A stretch of 64,000 bases of DNA from Chryseobacterium sp. Leaf404 (GTDB lineage Bacteria > Bacteroidota > Bacteroidia > Flavobacteriales > Weeksellaceae), in NCBI RefSeq assembly GCF_001424145.1, contig NZ_LMQM01000001.1, positions 124,001 through 188,000 of the forward strand. The letters are read 5' to 3'. Shown here piece after piece: positions 54,309 through 62,425 of this stretch. Numbering within the stretch: position 1 is the stretch's first letter; every line of letters starts with the position of its first letter. Both the position numbers and the translations under genes were made by a program. Below the pieces are notes generated by a model. That model was given only the letters and a program-made list of their open reading frames with translations. It was not told the origin of the DNA and searched no databases.

Positions 54309-56594
54309 ATGAAAACCACAATTTTAACAGCAGCTATATTTTTTTCAGGGCTTAGCTTGGCTCAGCAGAAAAAAACAGATTCTACCAAAACAAAAGATAT
54401 TGAAGCCGTGGTTCTTACCAAACAGGTCTTTAAAAAACAGACTGACCGCTTTGTGTATGATGTTGCCGCATCTCCTGTTGCAAAAGGAAATACAACGTTT
54501 GATTTGCTGAGACAAACTCCTCTTCTGTCTACAACGGATGATAAAAATTTGAAAATCGCAGGAAAAAACAATGCATTAATCTATATCAACGGAAGAAAAT
54601 CGAATATGGATGCTGAATCTCTGGTTCAGTTTCTGAAAAATACGCCAGCGGAAAACATCCAGAAAATTGAAGTGATTACAATGCCTGGAAGCGAGTTTCA
54701 GGTAGAAGCTTCAGACGGAATTATCAACATAGTTCTGAAAAAGAAAATGAGCGACGGGCTGAACGGAAACATGAGAATGGCCAATCAACAGAATAAATAC
54801 AACGGAAGTTCGGCAAGTTTTTCAGCGAATTACAGAAAAGATAAGCTGGGAATCTCTTCAAATTTGTACGGTGGCGAAAATATTCAAGGGCAGCAGTATG
54901 TTTTACGAAACGGAAATGCTTCTTCTTCCAACGAATCTACAGGAAATATCGATGACCCGAATCTATACATCGGTGGCTATCTGAATTTTGATTATCAACT
55001 GACAGAAAAAAGCAATCTCGCCCTTTCATGGAATACAAATGCCAATAAAAGCTACAATTCAACAGTCAATTTATTCAATACCATTCGTTCTTTTGATGCA
55101 GAAAACTCAGCTTACATCACCAATTACACCAACTCCAGAAACAAAGAAGATGCAAGATCTTATAATAATTCAGTCAATTTAAATTACGAACTGAAAACCG
55201 ATTCTCTGGGAAGTAAATTAAACCTCAACGCGGCTTACCTCAACTTCAGAAGATTTCAGTTTACAGAAAATAAAACAATTTTGTCGGATGCCAATGGAAC
55301 TGACGGTTTGGTAAGCCAGACTATTAACCAAAATCTGCCTCAGATCATCAATAATTTTTCGGGTACAGTAGATTATATTCAGAAATTTAAAAAAGATTTC
55401 ACTGTAGCTGTCGGTGGAAATTTTAATAAAACCAAAACGGACAACGATACCAGAAGCGACACTTTTGCGGTGGGAAAAGATCCGGAATTCAGACCTAATC
55501 ATTTTATTTATGATGAAAATATCTACGGAGCTTATTTAACTTTAGAAAAGAAATTCAGCGATAAATTTTCAGGGAAAGCAGGAACGCGATACGAAATCAC
55601 CAACAGTTTGGGAACATCAGACAATGCCGCTCTGGAATACAGAAAAATTGAAAGAAATTACAACAATCTACTTCCTTATTTAAGCTTTAATTATGCTATA
55701 AATGACAAAAATAATTTGTCTTACGGATTTTCCAGCCGGATGAGAAGACCAAGTTTCTGGGAACTGAACCCTGTGAGAAACATCCTTACCGAAGACAATT
55801 ACACACAAAACAATCCTTTTGTGAAAGCATCTTCCACGTATAATCAGGAACTGACTTATATGTACAAAAACTCCTATTTTTTAATATTAAATCATTCCCT
55901 TTCTAAAGACGTAATCACGCAGGTGCCATTACAGAGAGATATTTTGAAAGACAGAAAAGATAGAGACGGAAATGTCGTAATTGACCCTGCTACCAATCTT
56001 CCGTACCAAGATACCTACAAACAGCTGAGATACATCCGAACCAATTTCGGTGACAAACAGGAAATGACGGCAACTGTAGGAATGCAGAAAACATTTTTCA
56101 AACAATATCTTACGACCAATTTTACCATCGGTGTACAGAGAAACATGAATGATGGAAGCCTGAGCATTGACCCAACCTCCGGAGATGTATTTCCAATATA
56201 TGAAAACAGAATCTCCTCCACCAGTATTTTAATTCAAACCAACAACACCATCCGTTTAGACAAAAAGAAAACCTGGTTTTTGGGTGTAAATTTCTTCTAC
56301 GTAGACAAACAGCAAATTGAACTGGGTATGCTGAAAAATCTTTCAAGTCTTGATTTAAGCATCAAAAAGAACTGGAACGACTGGACTTTTGCCTTAAATC
56401 TTACCGACGTTCTCCGTACAAATATCGTAGAGATTGAAGATTACCAGGCCAACGGAAATTACAACTATGTAAAAAATGACCAGTTCAGACAGGGCGGAAC
56501 TTTCAGCATTACTTATAATTTCGGAAACCAAAAAGTGAAAAAAGTAAGAGACATCGAAGGTGCTTCAGATGCCATTAAAAGCCGAACAAGATAA
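54309..56594 (+). CDS. Outer-membrane beta-barrel receptor (TonB-dependent receptor-like)
   Basis: 761 residues. Signal peptide (FSGLSLAQQ), then a plug domain (about 25-145) with DLLRQTPLL, NALIYINGRKSNM, IQKIEVITMPGSEFQ and GIINIVLKKK, followed by a 22-strand-type barrel made of alternating strands and Asn-rich loops, and a terminal strand GGTFSITYNFG. There is no N-terminal carboxypeptidase-like domain and no SusD partner nearby, so it belongs to the outer membrane beta-barrel family group rather than a polysaccharide utilisation locus. Substrate unknown. Confidence 0.88.
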   Translation: MKTTILTAAIFFSGLSLAQQKKTDSTKTKDIEAVVLTKQVFKKQTDRFVYDVAASPVAKGNTTFDLLRQTPLLSTTDDKNLKIAGKNNALIYINGRKSNMDAESLVQFLKNTPAENIQKIEVITMPGSEFQVEASDGIINIVLKKKMSDGLNGNMRMANQQNKYNGSSASFSANYRKDKLGISSNLYGGENIQGQQYVLRNGNASSSNESTGNIDDPNLYIGGYLNFDYQLTEKSNLALSWNTNANKSYNSTVNLFNTIRSFDAENSAYITNYTNSRNKEDARSYNNSVNLNYELKTDSLGSKLNLNAAYLNFRRFQFTENKTILSDANGTDGLVSQTINQNLPQIINNFSGTVDYIQKFKKDFTVAVGGNFNKTKTDNDTRSDTFAVGKDPEFRPNHFIYDENIYGAYLTLEKKFSDKFSGKAGTRYEITNSLGTSDNAALEYRKIERNYNNLLPYLSFNYAINDKNNLSYGFSSRMRRPSFWELNPVRNILTEDNYTQNNPFVKASSTYNQELTYMYKNSYFLILNHSLSKDVITQVPLQRDILKDRKDRDGNVVIDPATNLPYQDTYKQLRYIRTNFGDKQEMTATVGMQKTFFKQYLTTNFTIGVQRNMNDGSLSIDPTSGDVFPIYENRISSTSILIQTNNTIRLDKKKTWFLGVNFFYVDKQQIELGMLKNLSSLDLSIKKNWNDWTFALNLTDVLRTNIVEIEDYQANGNYNYVKNDQFRQGGTFSITYNFGNQKVKKVRDIEGASDAIKSRTR

Positions 56595-56628
56595 AATTTC
56601 ATTCTTCATATTTCAATTATTATTGTTA

Positions 56629-56657
56629 CAAGCTTACCTTGATGGGTAGGCTTTTTT
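56629..56657 (+). terminator. Terminator after the receptor gene
   Basis: AAGCTTACC and GGTAGGCTT form the stem (one mismatch), then TTTTTG. Confidence 0.8.
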
Positions 56658-56770
56658 GTTATTTCAGAGAAAAGGAAATCATTAATTTTAATAAAGCTAA
56701 ATCGTAAAATCCTATCAACAATTTTAGAATAATACAACTCAATTCTTCATCGTTTATTTAATTTAGAGGA

Positions 56771-57610
56771 ATGAATAAATTTGCAGTACTTCTGTTGCTT
56801 GCCATCACACTGTTTTCATGTACTGAAAAAATAATCAAGTTTGAAAAAGGCATTTCTTTTGAGCAGCAAATCAACATTTCCTATGGTGACGATGCCGAGC
56901 AGAAAATGGATCTTTACATTCCTGAAAAAAGGGATTCTGTAAAAACGGTGTTTATCATAATTCATGGCGGAGGATGGAAAGCGGGAGAAAAATCGGATCT
57001 CACCTTTTTTACTTTATCGCTGATGAAAAAATTTCCTCAATCTGCTTTCGCTAATATGAACTACCGTCTTGCGGACGAAACACAGTACGGACTTCCCAAT
57101 CAGACTGAAGATATCAGAAAGTCAATAGATTATCTAGTAGGAATTGTTCCTGTAAAAACTAAATTTATTCTCTTAGGAAACAGCGCGGGCGGACATTTGT
57201 CGATGCTTTACTCCTACCGTTTTGATCAGGCTGAAAACATAAAAGCTGTGGTGAATATTGTAGGCCCTTCAGATTTATCTGATCCGAATTTTAAAAATTA
57301 TTCTGACTATTCTTTCGTTGAAAAAAGGCTTGTAGATCCTGCAGCTGTAACAAACAATTTCACCAAAGAGAAATTTGCCAGTCCCGTGGAATGGATTACC
57401 GAAAAATCTCCTCCCACCCTTTCTTTCTATGGAAATAATGATCAGGTGATTCCACTGTCGCAAAAAGGAATTTTAGATTCAGCTTTGCATAAAAGTAATG
57501 TGCTGAACACATCTTACGAATTTTCTGGTGGCCATCTGGATTGGGATAAAGATAAAAACTCAACGTTTTTAATTGATAAAATTGATGCGTTTTTGAAGCA
57601 GATTAAATAG
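56771..57610 (+). CDS. Alpha/beta hydrolase lipoprotein (esterase-like)
   Basis: 279 residues. Lipobox TLFSCTEK, Cys about residue 17. The hormone-sensitive-lipase-type oxyanion motif HGGGWKAG (about 65), nucleophile Ser in LLGNSAGGHLSM, Asp in YGNNDQVIP and His in FSGGHLDWD complete the triad. Similar exported enzymes are carboxylesterases or deacetylases acting on sugar esters. Its neighbour is a GH43-like secreted enzyme on the other strand, which fits a sugar-related role, but co-regulation is not shown. Confidence 0.87.
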   Translation: MNKFAVLLLLAITLFSCTEKIIKFEKGISFEQQINISYGDDAEQKMDLYIPEKRDSVKTVFIIIHGGGWKAGEKSDLTFFTLSLMKKFPQSAFANMNYRLADETQYGLPNQTEDIRKSIDYLVGIVPVKTKFILLGNSAGGHLSMLYSYRFDQAENIKAVVNIVGPSDLSDPNFKNYSDYSFVEKRLVDPAAVTNNFTKEKFASPVEWITEKSPPTLSFYGNNDQVIPLSQKGILDSALHKSNVLNTSYEFSGGHLDWDKDKNSTFLIDKIDAFLKQIK

Positions 57611-57614
57611 CAAA

Positions 57615-57640
57615 CGCCCTGAAAAAATTCAGAGCGCTTC
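57615..57640 (+). terminator. Possible terminator after the esterase gene
   Basis: CGCCCTGAA and TTCAGAGCG form a stem (one mismatch) followed by CTTCTATT, a weak T tract. Confidence 0.5.
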
Positions 57641-57654
57641 TATTAAGTTCTTAC

Positions 57655-57719
57655 TTTGTCATTCCGCAGGAATCTCAGCAATTTAAAATTATCTGTTTAG
57701 GTTCCTACGGAATGACAAA
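57655..57719. repeat. Inverted repeat of the TCATTCCG type
   Basis: TTTGTCATTCCGCAGGAA (57655-57672) and TTCCTACGGAATGACAAA (57702-57719) are reverse complements except one base, around a 29-nt AT-rich loop. Single copy seen in this window. Confidence 0.8.
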
Positions 57720-57741
57720 TTTGGTGTTGACAAGTAAAAAA

Positions 57742-59496
57742 TCATTCCGACTTCACCACTTCCGTTCTCTCAGAAATACCATTTGCATTGAACGCTTCAA
57801 TCTGGAAATAATAAGAATCTACTCTGTCGGCTCCGGTGAAGAAATACTCATTTTTACCGTAAACCATAATACTTCCGTACAGTTTATCAGGAGATTTCCC
57901 CCAATAAATGACGTAACCATCGGCCTCTGAGTTCTGCTGCCATTTCATCCAGATGCTTCTTCTTTCACCATATTTTTTCGGGTCAGCTCTTAACGGAACA
58001 AAATTCTGAACTTTCGCAGGCTTTGCTCCCGCACCTTTTCCGAACACTCTGAAACCGCTTAAGGCAAATTTTCCTGTCGGCATTTTCAGGTTTTCCATTT
58101 TTAAAAATCTTGCTGACGCCGGTTTTTCCAGTTCGATATAATCGTGAGGAACATCTTTGGTATTCTTGCTTTTATCTACAATCACCTTCCATTTTTTGCC
58201 GTCGTTTGAACCGTAGATTTTATACTGATGCATTTTGCCTTCGGTTTTTCCCATAAACTCAACATCCTGATCGGCATAATTGACCTGAATAGCATTGATT
58301 ATAGAAATTTCCCCCAAATCGGTCTGAAACCATTCTCCGGAATTTCCTGTTTTTGCACTCCAATAGGTTTTAATGTCTTCATCCACCGCAAAATTTGAAT
58401 GGTAGCCACCTAAAGTTGAAGAAACCTGAACGGGTTTGTTGTAATTCAATAACATCCAATTCGTGAACAGACCTTTTGAGAAATCTTTCCCCTGAGCAAA
58501 CTGCGGAAGTAAAGTCGGGTAATCGCCGTAAGCCGTATTGGTGTACATCACATCATCCTTATCGAAACCTGCGGGCCAGATTCCCAGACGTCTTTCAAAA
58601 TTATTTTTAGTGGAAATAAAAATCGTTGAAATGTGCCACCAGTTTTTAAAATTATCCTCAAATGTCGCACCGTGCCCCGCTCCTCTTGCAAAACCGCCAG
58701 GCTTGTAAGAAAACGGATTGTGCTGTTGGTACTCATAGCCCTGCAGCGGGTCTTTAGAAACATATACCCCGTCGGAATATCCACTGAATTCTGTTGCCGG
58801 AGCGCCGTACTGTATGTAATATTTGTCTTTATACTTAGTCACCCAAGCCCCTTCCACAAAAGGTTGCAGAAAAACATTGTCATTGTACTCCCCGAATCTT
58901 TCCCAGCCGTGATCTTCAGGTTTAAGCCTTAAAATAGGTTTTACAAAACCTTCTGACTGCAGATTTTTCACTTTGACTTCTGTTCCCAAAAGTGGCCATT
59001 CGTTGCTTGAACCCCAGTACAGATACAGTTTATTTTTGTCTTCATCATAATGAAAAGCAGGATCCCAGGCTCCGACTTTTAAAGTATCGACCGCAATTTT
59101 CCAGTCGTCTACGGTTGGATTGGTAGATTTCCAGATGGGGAAATCAGACTCCCATGTTGAGCCGTAAACGTATAAAGTATCTTTCATTGCCCAGACTGCG
59201 GGAGCATTCAGATCGTGGGTGTATTTGTTGTCTCTGAGGAATTTTCTTTTAACGAATTTCCAGTCGAGCATATTGTCGCTGTGCCAGTAGCCTTCCTGAT
59301 TGGTAGAAAAAAGAAACAGTTTTTTCTGAAAATTAACGATCACCGGATCGGCCGTCGCGCGGTGTTTTCCCTGTTTTGAAAAAACTTCAAAAGGCGTGTA
59401 ACCATAATCGATATTGATCGGGTTACAAAACGTTTTTTGCTGAGCATTGATAGAAAACCCTAACAGAACCGCTATAAAAAGAATGTGTTTTTGCAT
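57742..59496 (-). CDS. Secreted GH43-like glycosidase with F5/8 type C and FN3-like domains
   Basis: 584 residues. Signal peptide (GFSINAQQ). The five-bladed GH43-like propeller (about 25-330) has the Asp in ATADPVIV, the Asp in GAWDPAFHYDE and the Glu in QPFVEGAWV. A discoidin (F5/8 type C) domain at about 355-480 has KPVQVSSTLGGYHSNFAVD and YWSAKTGNSGEWFQTDLG, and a fibronectin III-like end follows (ADGYVIYWGKSPD). Likely a beta-xylosidase or arabinofuranosidase-type enzyme; exact sugar unknown. Its promoter and first codons are duplicated at 61074-61158. Confidence 0.85.
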   Translation of the reverse strand: MQKHILFIAVLLGFSINAQQKTFCNPINIDYGYTPFEVFSKQGKHRATADPVIVNFQKKLFLFSTNQEGYWHSDNMLDWKFVKRKFLRDNKYTHDLNAPAVWAMKDTLYVYGSTWESDFPIWKSTNPTVDDWKIAVDTLKVGAWDPAFHYDEDKNKLYLYWGSSNEWPLLGTEVKVKNLQSEGFVKPILRLKPEDHGWERFGEYNDNVFLQPFVEGAWVTKYKDKYYIQYGAPATEFSGYSDGVYVSKDPLQGYEYQQHNPFSYKPGGFARGAGHGATFEDNFKNWWHISTIFISTKNNFERRLGIWPAGFDKDDVMYTNTAYGDYPTLLPQFAQGKDFSKGLFTNWMLLNYNKPVQVSSTLGGYHSNFAVDEDIKTYWSAKTGNSGEWFQTDLGEISIINAIQVNYADQDVEFMGKTEGKMHQYKIYGSNDGKKWKVIVDKSKNTKDVPHDYIELEKPASARFLKMENLKMPTGKFALSGFRVFGKGAGAKPAKVQNFVPLRADPKKYGERRSIWMKWQQNSEADGYVIYWGKSPDKLYGSIMVYGKNEYFFTGADRVDSYYFQIEAFNANGISERTEVVKSE

Positions 59497-59564
59497 TGGA
59501 ATAATTTCTTGAAGACAAATTTAATTAAAGTTTTTTGGGTGGGTCTCATTTTGAGAAATTAATG
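59480..59564. repeat. 85-bp direct repeat, copy A (GH43 gene start and promoter)
   Basis: Identical to 61074-61158 in 82 of 85 positions with no gap. It includes the first 17 coding bases of the GH43-like gene, its start codon and a -7 box TAAATTTG (59516-59523, minus strand). Confidence 0.92.
59516..59523 (-). promoter_or_regulatory. -7 promoter element of the GH43-like gene
   Basis: TAAATTTG fits TAnnTTTG, 19 bp ahead of the ATG. In copy B of the repeat the first T is changed to A, which breaks the box. Confidence 0.5.
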
Positions 59565-59617
59565 GTAGTGAAAGAAAGATTTGTGTGATTACGTTTACTA
59601 TTTTGACATATATGGCT

Positions 59618-59644
59618 CAAAGTCGGGAGACTTTGCGTTGCGGT
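59618..59644. repeat. CAAAGTC palindromic repeat, copy 1
   Basis: CAAAGTC-GGGA-GACTTTG, perfect 7-bp stem, then GCGTTGCGG. Confidence 0.85.
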
Positions 59645-59696
59645 TGATTCGTTAACTAAAGCATTATATATTAAACACTCATACCTGTAATATAAA

Positions 59697-60044
59697 TTAT
59701 CTACCTTTTAGAAAATTCAGCCACTCTATACATAATGCTCTAAAATCCTCTAATGAGCATGTAAAAGGATATTTATTCTGAGCATCTTGATCCCAATATT
59801 CTATCCCGTTAGGTTCAATAAAAGCAATGTCATCATATTTATTTGTTAAACCTGTATCGTTAATTTGATCATAGTGACCTGCAATTGCTAAGTCAAGGTT
59901 TTGAATAATTTCCTCAAGAATTTTAGTATCAGTAAAAGCTTTTATATGTACCATATCCCAATCATCAGTTTTCGCAGTTTTAAATGTGTATCCATTAACT
60001 GTTTTTTTAACTAATTTAATTCCTCTTTGTTGTAATATTCCCAT
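59697..60044 (-). CDS. Hypothetical protein in the accessory segment
   Basis: 115 residues, soluble, no signal. TAKTDDWDMVHIKAFTDTK, NLDLAIAGHYDQIND and EDFRALCIEWLNFLKGR are its most distinctive stretches. Small, acidic, single-domain and isolated among repeats, it has the look of orphan immunity-type proteins of polymorphic toxins, but I cannot assign it to a family. It is separated from its neighbours by repeats. Confidence 0.6.
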   Translation of the reverse strand: MGILQQRGIKLVKKTVNGYTFKTAKTDDWDMVHIKAFTDTKILEEIIQNLDLAIAGHYDQINDTGLTNKYDDIAFIEPNGIEYWDQDAQNKYPFTCSLEDFRALCIEWLNFLKGR

Positions 60045-60105
60045 ATCTTTCGTTTAGCTATCAATCTTTATTATAATTATTATACTTCACAAATTCACAT
60101 TTGCT

Positions 60106-60123
60106 CAAAGTCTTTGCGCAGCA
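60106..60123. repeat. CAAAGTC palindromic repeat, degenerate copy 2
   Basis: CAAAGTC joined directly to TTTGCGCAGCAG: the GGGAGAC half-stem has been lost, as if by slippage. Confidence 0.6.
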
Positions 60124-60174
60124 GTGGATTTTGCGGAGCAGAGGATTCGGGTGGCAGCGGAGATACTAATTGCT

Positions 60175-60200
60175 CAAAGTCGGGAGACTTTGCGCAGCGG
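60175..60200. repeat. CAAAGTC palindromic repeat, copy 3
   Basis: CAAAGTC-GGGA-GACTTTG then GCGCAGCG. Confidence 0.85.
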
Positions 60201-60222
60201 CGACTTTTCGGAGTGAGAAAAA

Positions 60223-60627
60223 TCATTGATTTTCAATAAATAAACCACACATATTTAAACATTCTTCATAAAATGACTTTTTCATCTTATTGTTCCAAAC
60301 AATTTTTTGATCAGCATATTCAAAAATTAAATCCTTGTTTGGAAGAAAGGTAGTATTAGGATTATGTCGTCTGGATCTGAATTTAAAAATATACTCAACA
60401 TTTTTTTTGATTTTCATTTGCTTCAAAAAATAGTTATTACATGTCTTAGAAATGATAAAAATTCCTTTGTCCTTTTTCAAACCTATATCTATAATATAAA
60501 ATGATTTAGTAGAATCTATTTTAACAACTTTAGATTTTACCTCCACAATTGTTTCTTGAGCTTTAGTTTGGCTCGTTATAGTTATTAAATAAAGTATAGC
60601 AATATTAAAAAACGTCTGTATTTTCAT
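60223..60627 (-). CDS. Hypothetical exported protein in the accessory segment
   Basis: 134 residues from MKIQTFFNIAILYLITIT at 60627, which gives a signal peptide ending near TKAQ; the longer frame to 60753 adds 42 residues of non-signal sequence. The mature part is Lys-rich and beta-rich (VEVKSKVVKIDSTKSFYIIDI, FIISKTCNNYFLKQMKIKK, YIFKFRSRRHNP) with two Cys near the C-terminus (EECLNMCGLF). No family recognised. Confidence 0.6.
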   Translation of the reverse strand: MKIQTFFNIAILYLITITSQTKAQETIVEVKSKVVKIDSTKSFYIIDIGLKKDKGIFIISKTCNNYFLKQMKIKKNVEYIFKFRSRRHNPNTTFLPNKDLIFEYADQKIVWNNKMKKSFYEECLNMCGLFIENQ

Positions 60628-60804
60628 GTATTTTTTAATCAGTCTTAAATTAGATGTTGAAGTACAATATTTAAAATAATCATTTTTACTCCTGAATGTA
60701 GCAAAGTCACCTACTTTCGACGCAAAATATCTTGACTTCGAATTGTTTATCAAAATACAAAATTACCTCATCCAAATATAAAAAAATAACCACGAGATCA
60801 AAAT

Positions 60805-60980
60805 CCCCTTTCAAACGGGTTAAGCCCCCTTCTGAACGTGCCAAAGCCCCCTTCTTCAATAGTATTCACCCCCTTAATGAACTGCCCTACCCCCCTTCGG
60901 AACGGGGGTATCCACCCTTGGCAATTCCCTGCATCCCGTTATGAAACCGTCCCGACCCCGTTATACAACAGGGTCGGGAC
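60805..60980. repeat. GC-rich degenerate array, period about 21 bp, eight units
   Basis: C-runs begin at 60805, 60825, 60847, 60869, 60890, 60915, 60935 and 60956. Several units are small palindromes of the form CCCC-TTC-GAAC-GGGG (the clearest at 60890-60909). The last is a perfect 10-bp stem, GTCCCGACCC (60949-60958) with GGGTCGGGAC (60971-60980). The GC content is far above the surroundings. Confidence 0.75.
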
Positions 60981-61043
60981 AGTGTTAGAAGGCCTACAGC
61001 TGTATGCAAAGCCATTTTTTACCTTTTGTATTAGATGTAATCC

Positions 61044-61090
61044 TAAAATCTTCTGCCCATAAAGTAGGAACTGAGAATGTGTTTTTGCAT
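61044..61090 (-). pseudogene. Orphan 5' end of a GH43-like gene
   Basis: Starting at the ATG at 61090 the minus strand reads MQKHIL, identical to the start of the GH43-like protein at 59496, then leaves homology and reaches a stop after 15 codons. It is therefore a gene start without a gene, left by a duplication or rearrangement. Confidence 0.7.
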
Positions 61091-61158
61091 TGGAATAATT
61101 TCTTAAAGACAAATTTTATTAAAGTTTTTTGGGTAGGTCTCATTTTGAGAAATTAATG
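61074..61158. repeat. 85-bp direct repeat, copy B
   Basis: Matches 59480-59564 with three substitutions. Both copies are followed after 55-70 bp by a CAAAGTC palindrome, so looser homology extends further. Confidence 0.92.
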
Positions 61159-61226
61159 TCTTGAAAAAGAAAAAGCCGCATGAAGGGGATTTGTGCGGTG
61201 GCGTTAGGTTTTGATTCTAAGTTGCA

Positions 61227-61253
61227 CAAAGTCGGGAGACTTTGCGCAGCGGT
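61227..61253. repeat. CAAAGTC palindromic repeat, copy 4
   Basis: CAAAGTC-GGGA-GACTTTG then GCGCAGCGG, the same tail as copy 3. Confidence 0.85.
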
Positions 61254-61310
61254 GCAGCGGTGTGATGTCTTCCCAAAAAATCTTTGATATACTTAAGTTT
61301 TCAGCATAAA

Positions 61311-61337
61311 AAAAACTTCTGACTTAAAATCAGAAGC
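61311..61337 (-). terminator. Terminator of ctlX
   Basis: CTTCTGA and TCAGAAG form the stem around an 7-nt loop and the minus strand continues TTTTTTTT. Confidence 0.85.
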
Positions 61338-61362
61338 TATATTTTGTTAAAATCAAAACTTG

Positions 61363-62286
61363 TTATTTTTTCGGAAGGAAAACCTCAGCAAGCATACATC
61401 TTGCGCTTCCGCCACCATTCACTTCAATGGTCTTTAAATCTGAATAAATAATTTCACAATACTTTTTAATATTTGAAACTTGTTCAGCATTTAATGACCG
61501 ATAAGCGGTCTGACTCATTACCAGAAACTTTTCGCCATCTTTATTCTGCACCTGAAGCATATTTCCTGCGAACTGCTGCATCTGCGCTTCAGAAATTTCG
61601 ATGATTTCCTTTCCTGAATTTTTGATGGTTTCAGCCACGTTATTTCTTTCAGCTTTATCATCAATACAGTCGAGGCAAATTACCACAAACTGATCTGCCA
61701 CACACATCATCACATTCGTATGATAAATCGGAAGTCTTTCCTCTCCTACAGTTTGAAAAGAATGGAAAACGACAGGCATAAAATTATATTTATCGCAGAA
61801 TTTTCTGAAGAGATTTTCATCTAACCTTAAAGAAACCGAGCCGTAGGCGATTTTATTATCATGATCGAAAATCATACTTCCGGTACCTTCCAGGTAATGT
61901 CCCTGAAATTCCGGCAAAGACCAGTCGTCAATTTCTGTGACTTCAAAACCTTGGTTTTTGATGCTTTCGATGATGTCTTCCCTTCGCTCTACCCTTCTGT
62001 TGGAGGCGAACATCGGATATAAAACTACTTTCCCGTCATTGTGAAAGCTTACCCAATTGTTTGGGAAAATAGAATCTGGTGTGTGTGGATCAATCGTATC
62101 CTTAATGTTGATAACGTTAATGCCTTTGCTTTTTAATTTCTCCACAAAAATTTTGAATTCTGCCAAAGCTTTTGACTGGATATCCGCACCTTTCTGCTCT
62201 ACCTGAAAATAATTGTTTTCTGCCGTTTCTGCATTATAACCAAACGCGATTGGCTCTATCATTAATACTGTACCTGTTGTCTGCAT
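61363..62286 (-). CDS. ctlX: Citrulline/guanidino hydrolase CtlX-like
   Basis: 307 residues, pentein fold. The catalytic Cys lies in NGGGSARCMLAE near the C-terminus, the His in LPIYHTNVMM, with FPNNWVSFH and EGTGSMIFD forming substrate loops. This order matches CtlX, the citrulline utilisation hydrolase family of the arginine-deiminase superfamily. Encoded 139 bp after a second pentein enzyme on the same strand, so both probably act on arginine-derived substrates. Confidence 0.88.
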   Translation of the reverse strand: MQTTGTVLMIEPIAFGYNAETAENNYFQVEQKGADIQSKALAEFKIFVEKLKSKGINVINIKDTIDPHTPDSIFPNNWVSFHNDGKVVLYPMFASNRRVERREDIIESIKNQGFEVTEIDDWSLPEFQGHYLEGTGSMIFDHDNKIAYGSVSLRLDENLFRKFCDKYNFMPVVFHSFQTVGEERLPIYHTNVMMCVADQFVVICLDCIDDKAERNNVAETIKNSGKEIIEISEAQMQQFAGNMLQVQNKDGEKFLVMSQTAYRSLNAEQVSNIKKYCEIIYSDLKTIEVNGGGSARCMLAEVFLPKK

Positions 62287-62425
62287 TGTTTTTGAGTTTT
62301 TTTAAGGTGAAAATATGCGCAAATTTCTGAAAGAATCTTCAACCAATTGCCTGTATCCTTTCTGGATGACAAACAAACGTGAAAAATGGGTTGCTTTGAT
62401 TCAATAACGTGACAATTTAAAAAAA

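Larger units (their letters stand above)
60628..61362. other. 735-bp non-coding stretch rich in repeats
   Basis: No gene I would defend. It holds the GC-rich array (60805-60980), the duplicated 85-bp block with an orphan gene start (61074-61158), a CAAAGTC palindrome (61227-61252) and the ctlX terminator. Short ORFs here on the plus strand read through the array as Pro/Ser/Arg repeats and are not convincing. Confidence 0.75.

Noticed and set aside
54309..59496. Polysaccharide utilisation locus
   Set aside because: There is a receptor-like gene, an esterase and a GH43-like gene, but no SusD gene, mixed strands and separate terminators.
60805..60980. CRISPR array
   Set aside because: Unit spacing is about 21 bp, there are no distinct spacers between conserved repeats, units are degenerate, and no cas genes are nearby.
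60732..61062. Two overlapping plus-strand ORFs rich in Pro, Ser and Arg
   Set aside because: They read through the GC-rich 21-bp array; the residues merely echo the repeat period, there is no start context, and neither resembles a protein family.
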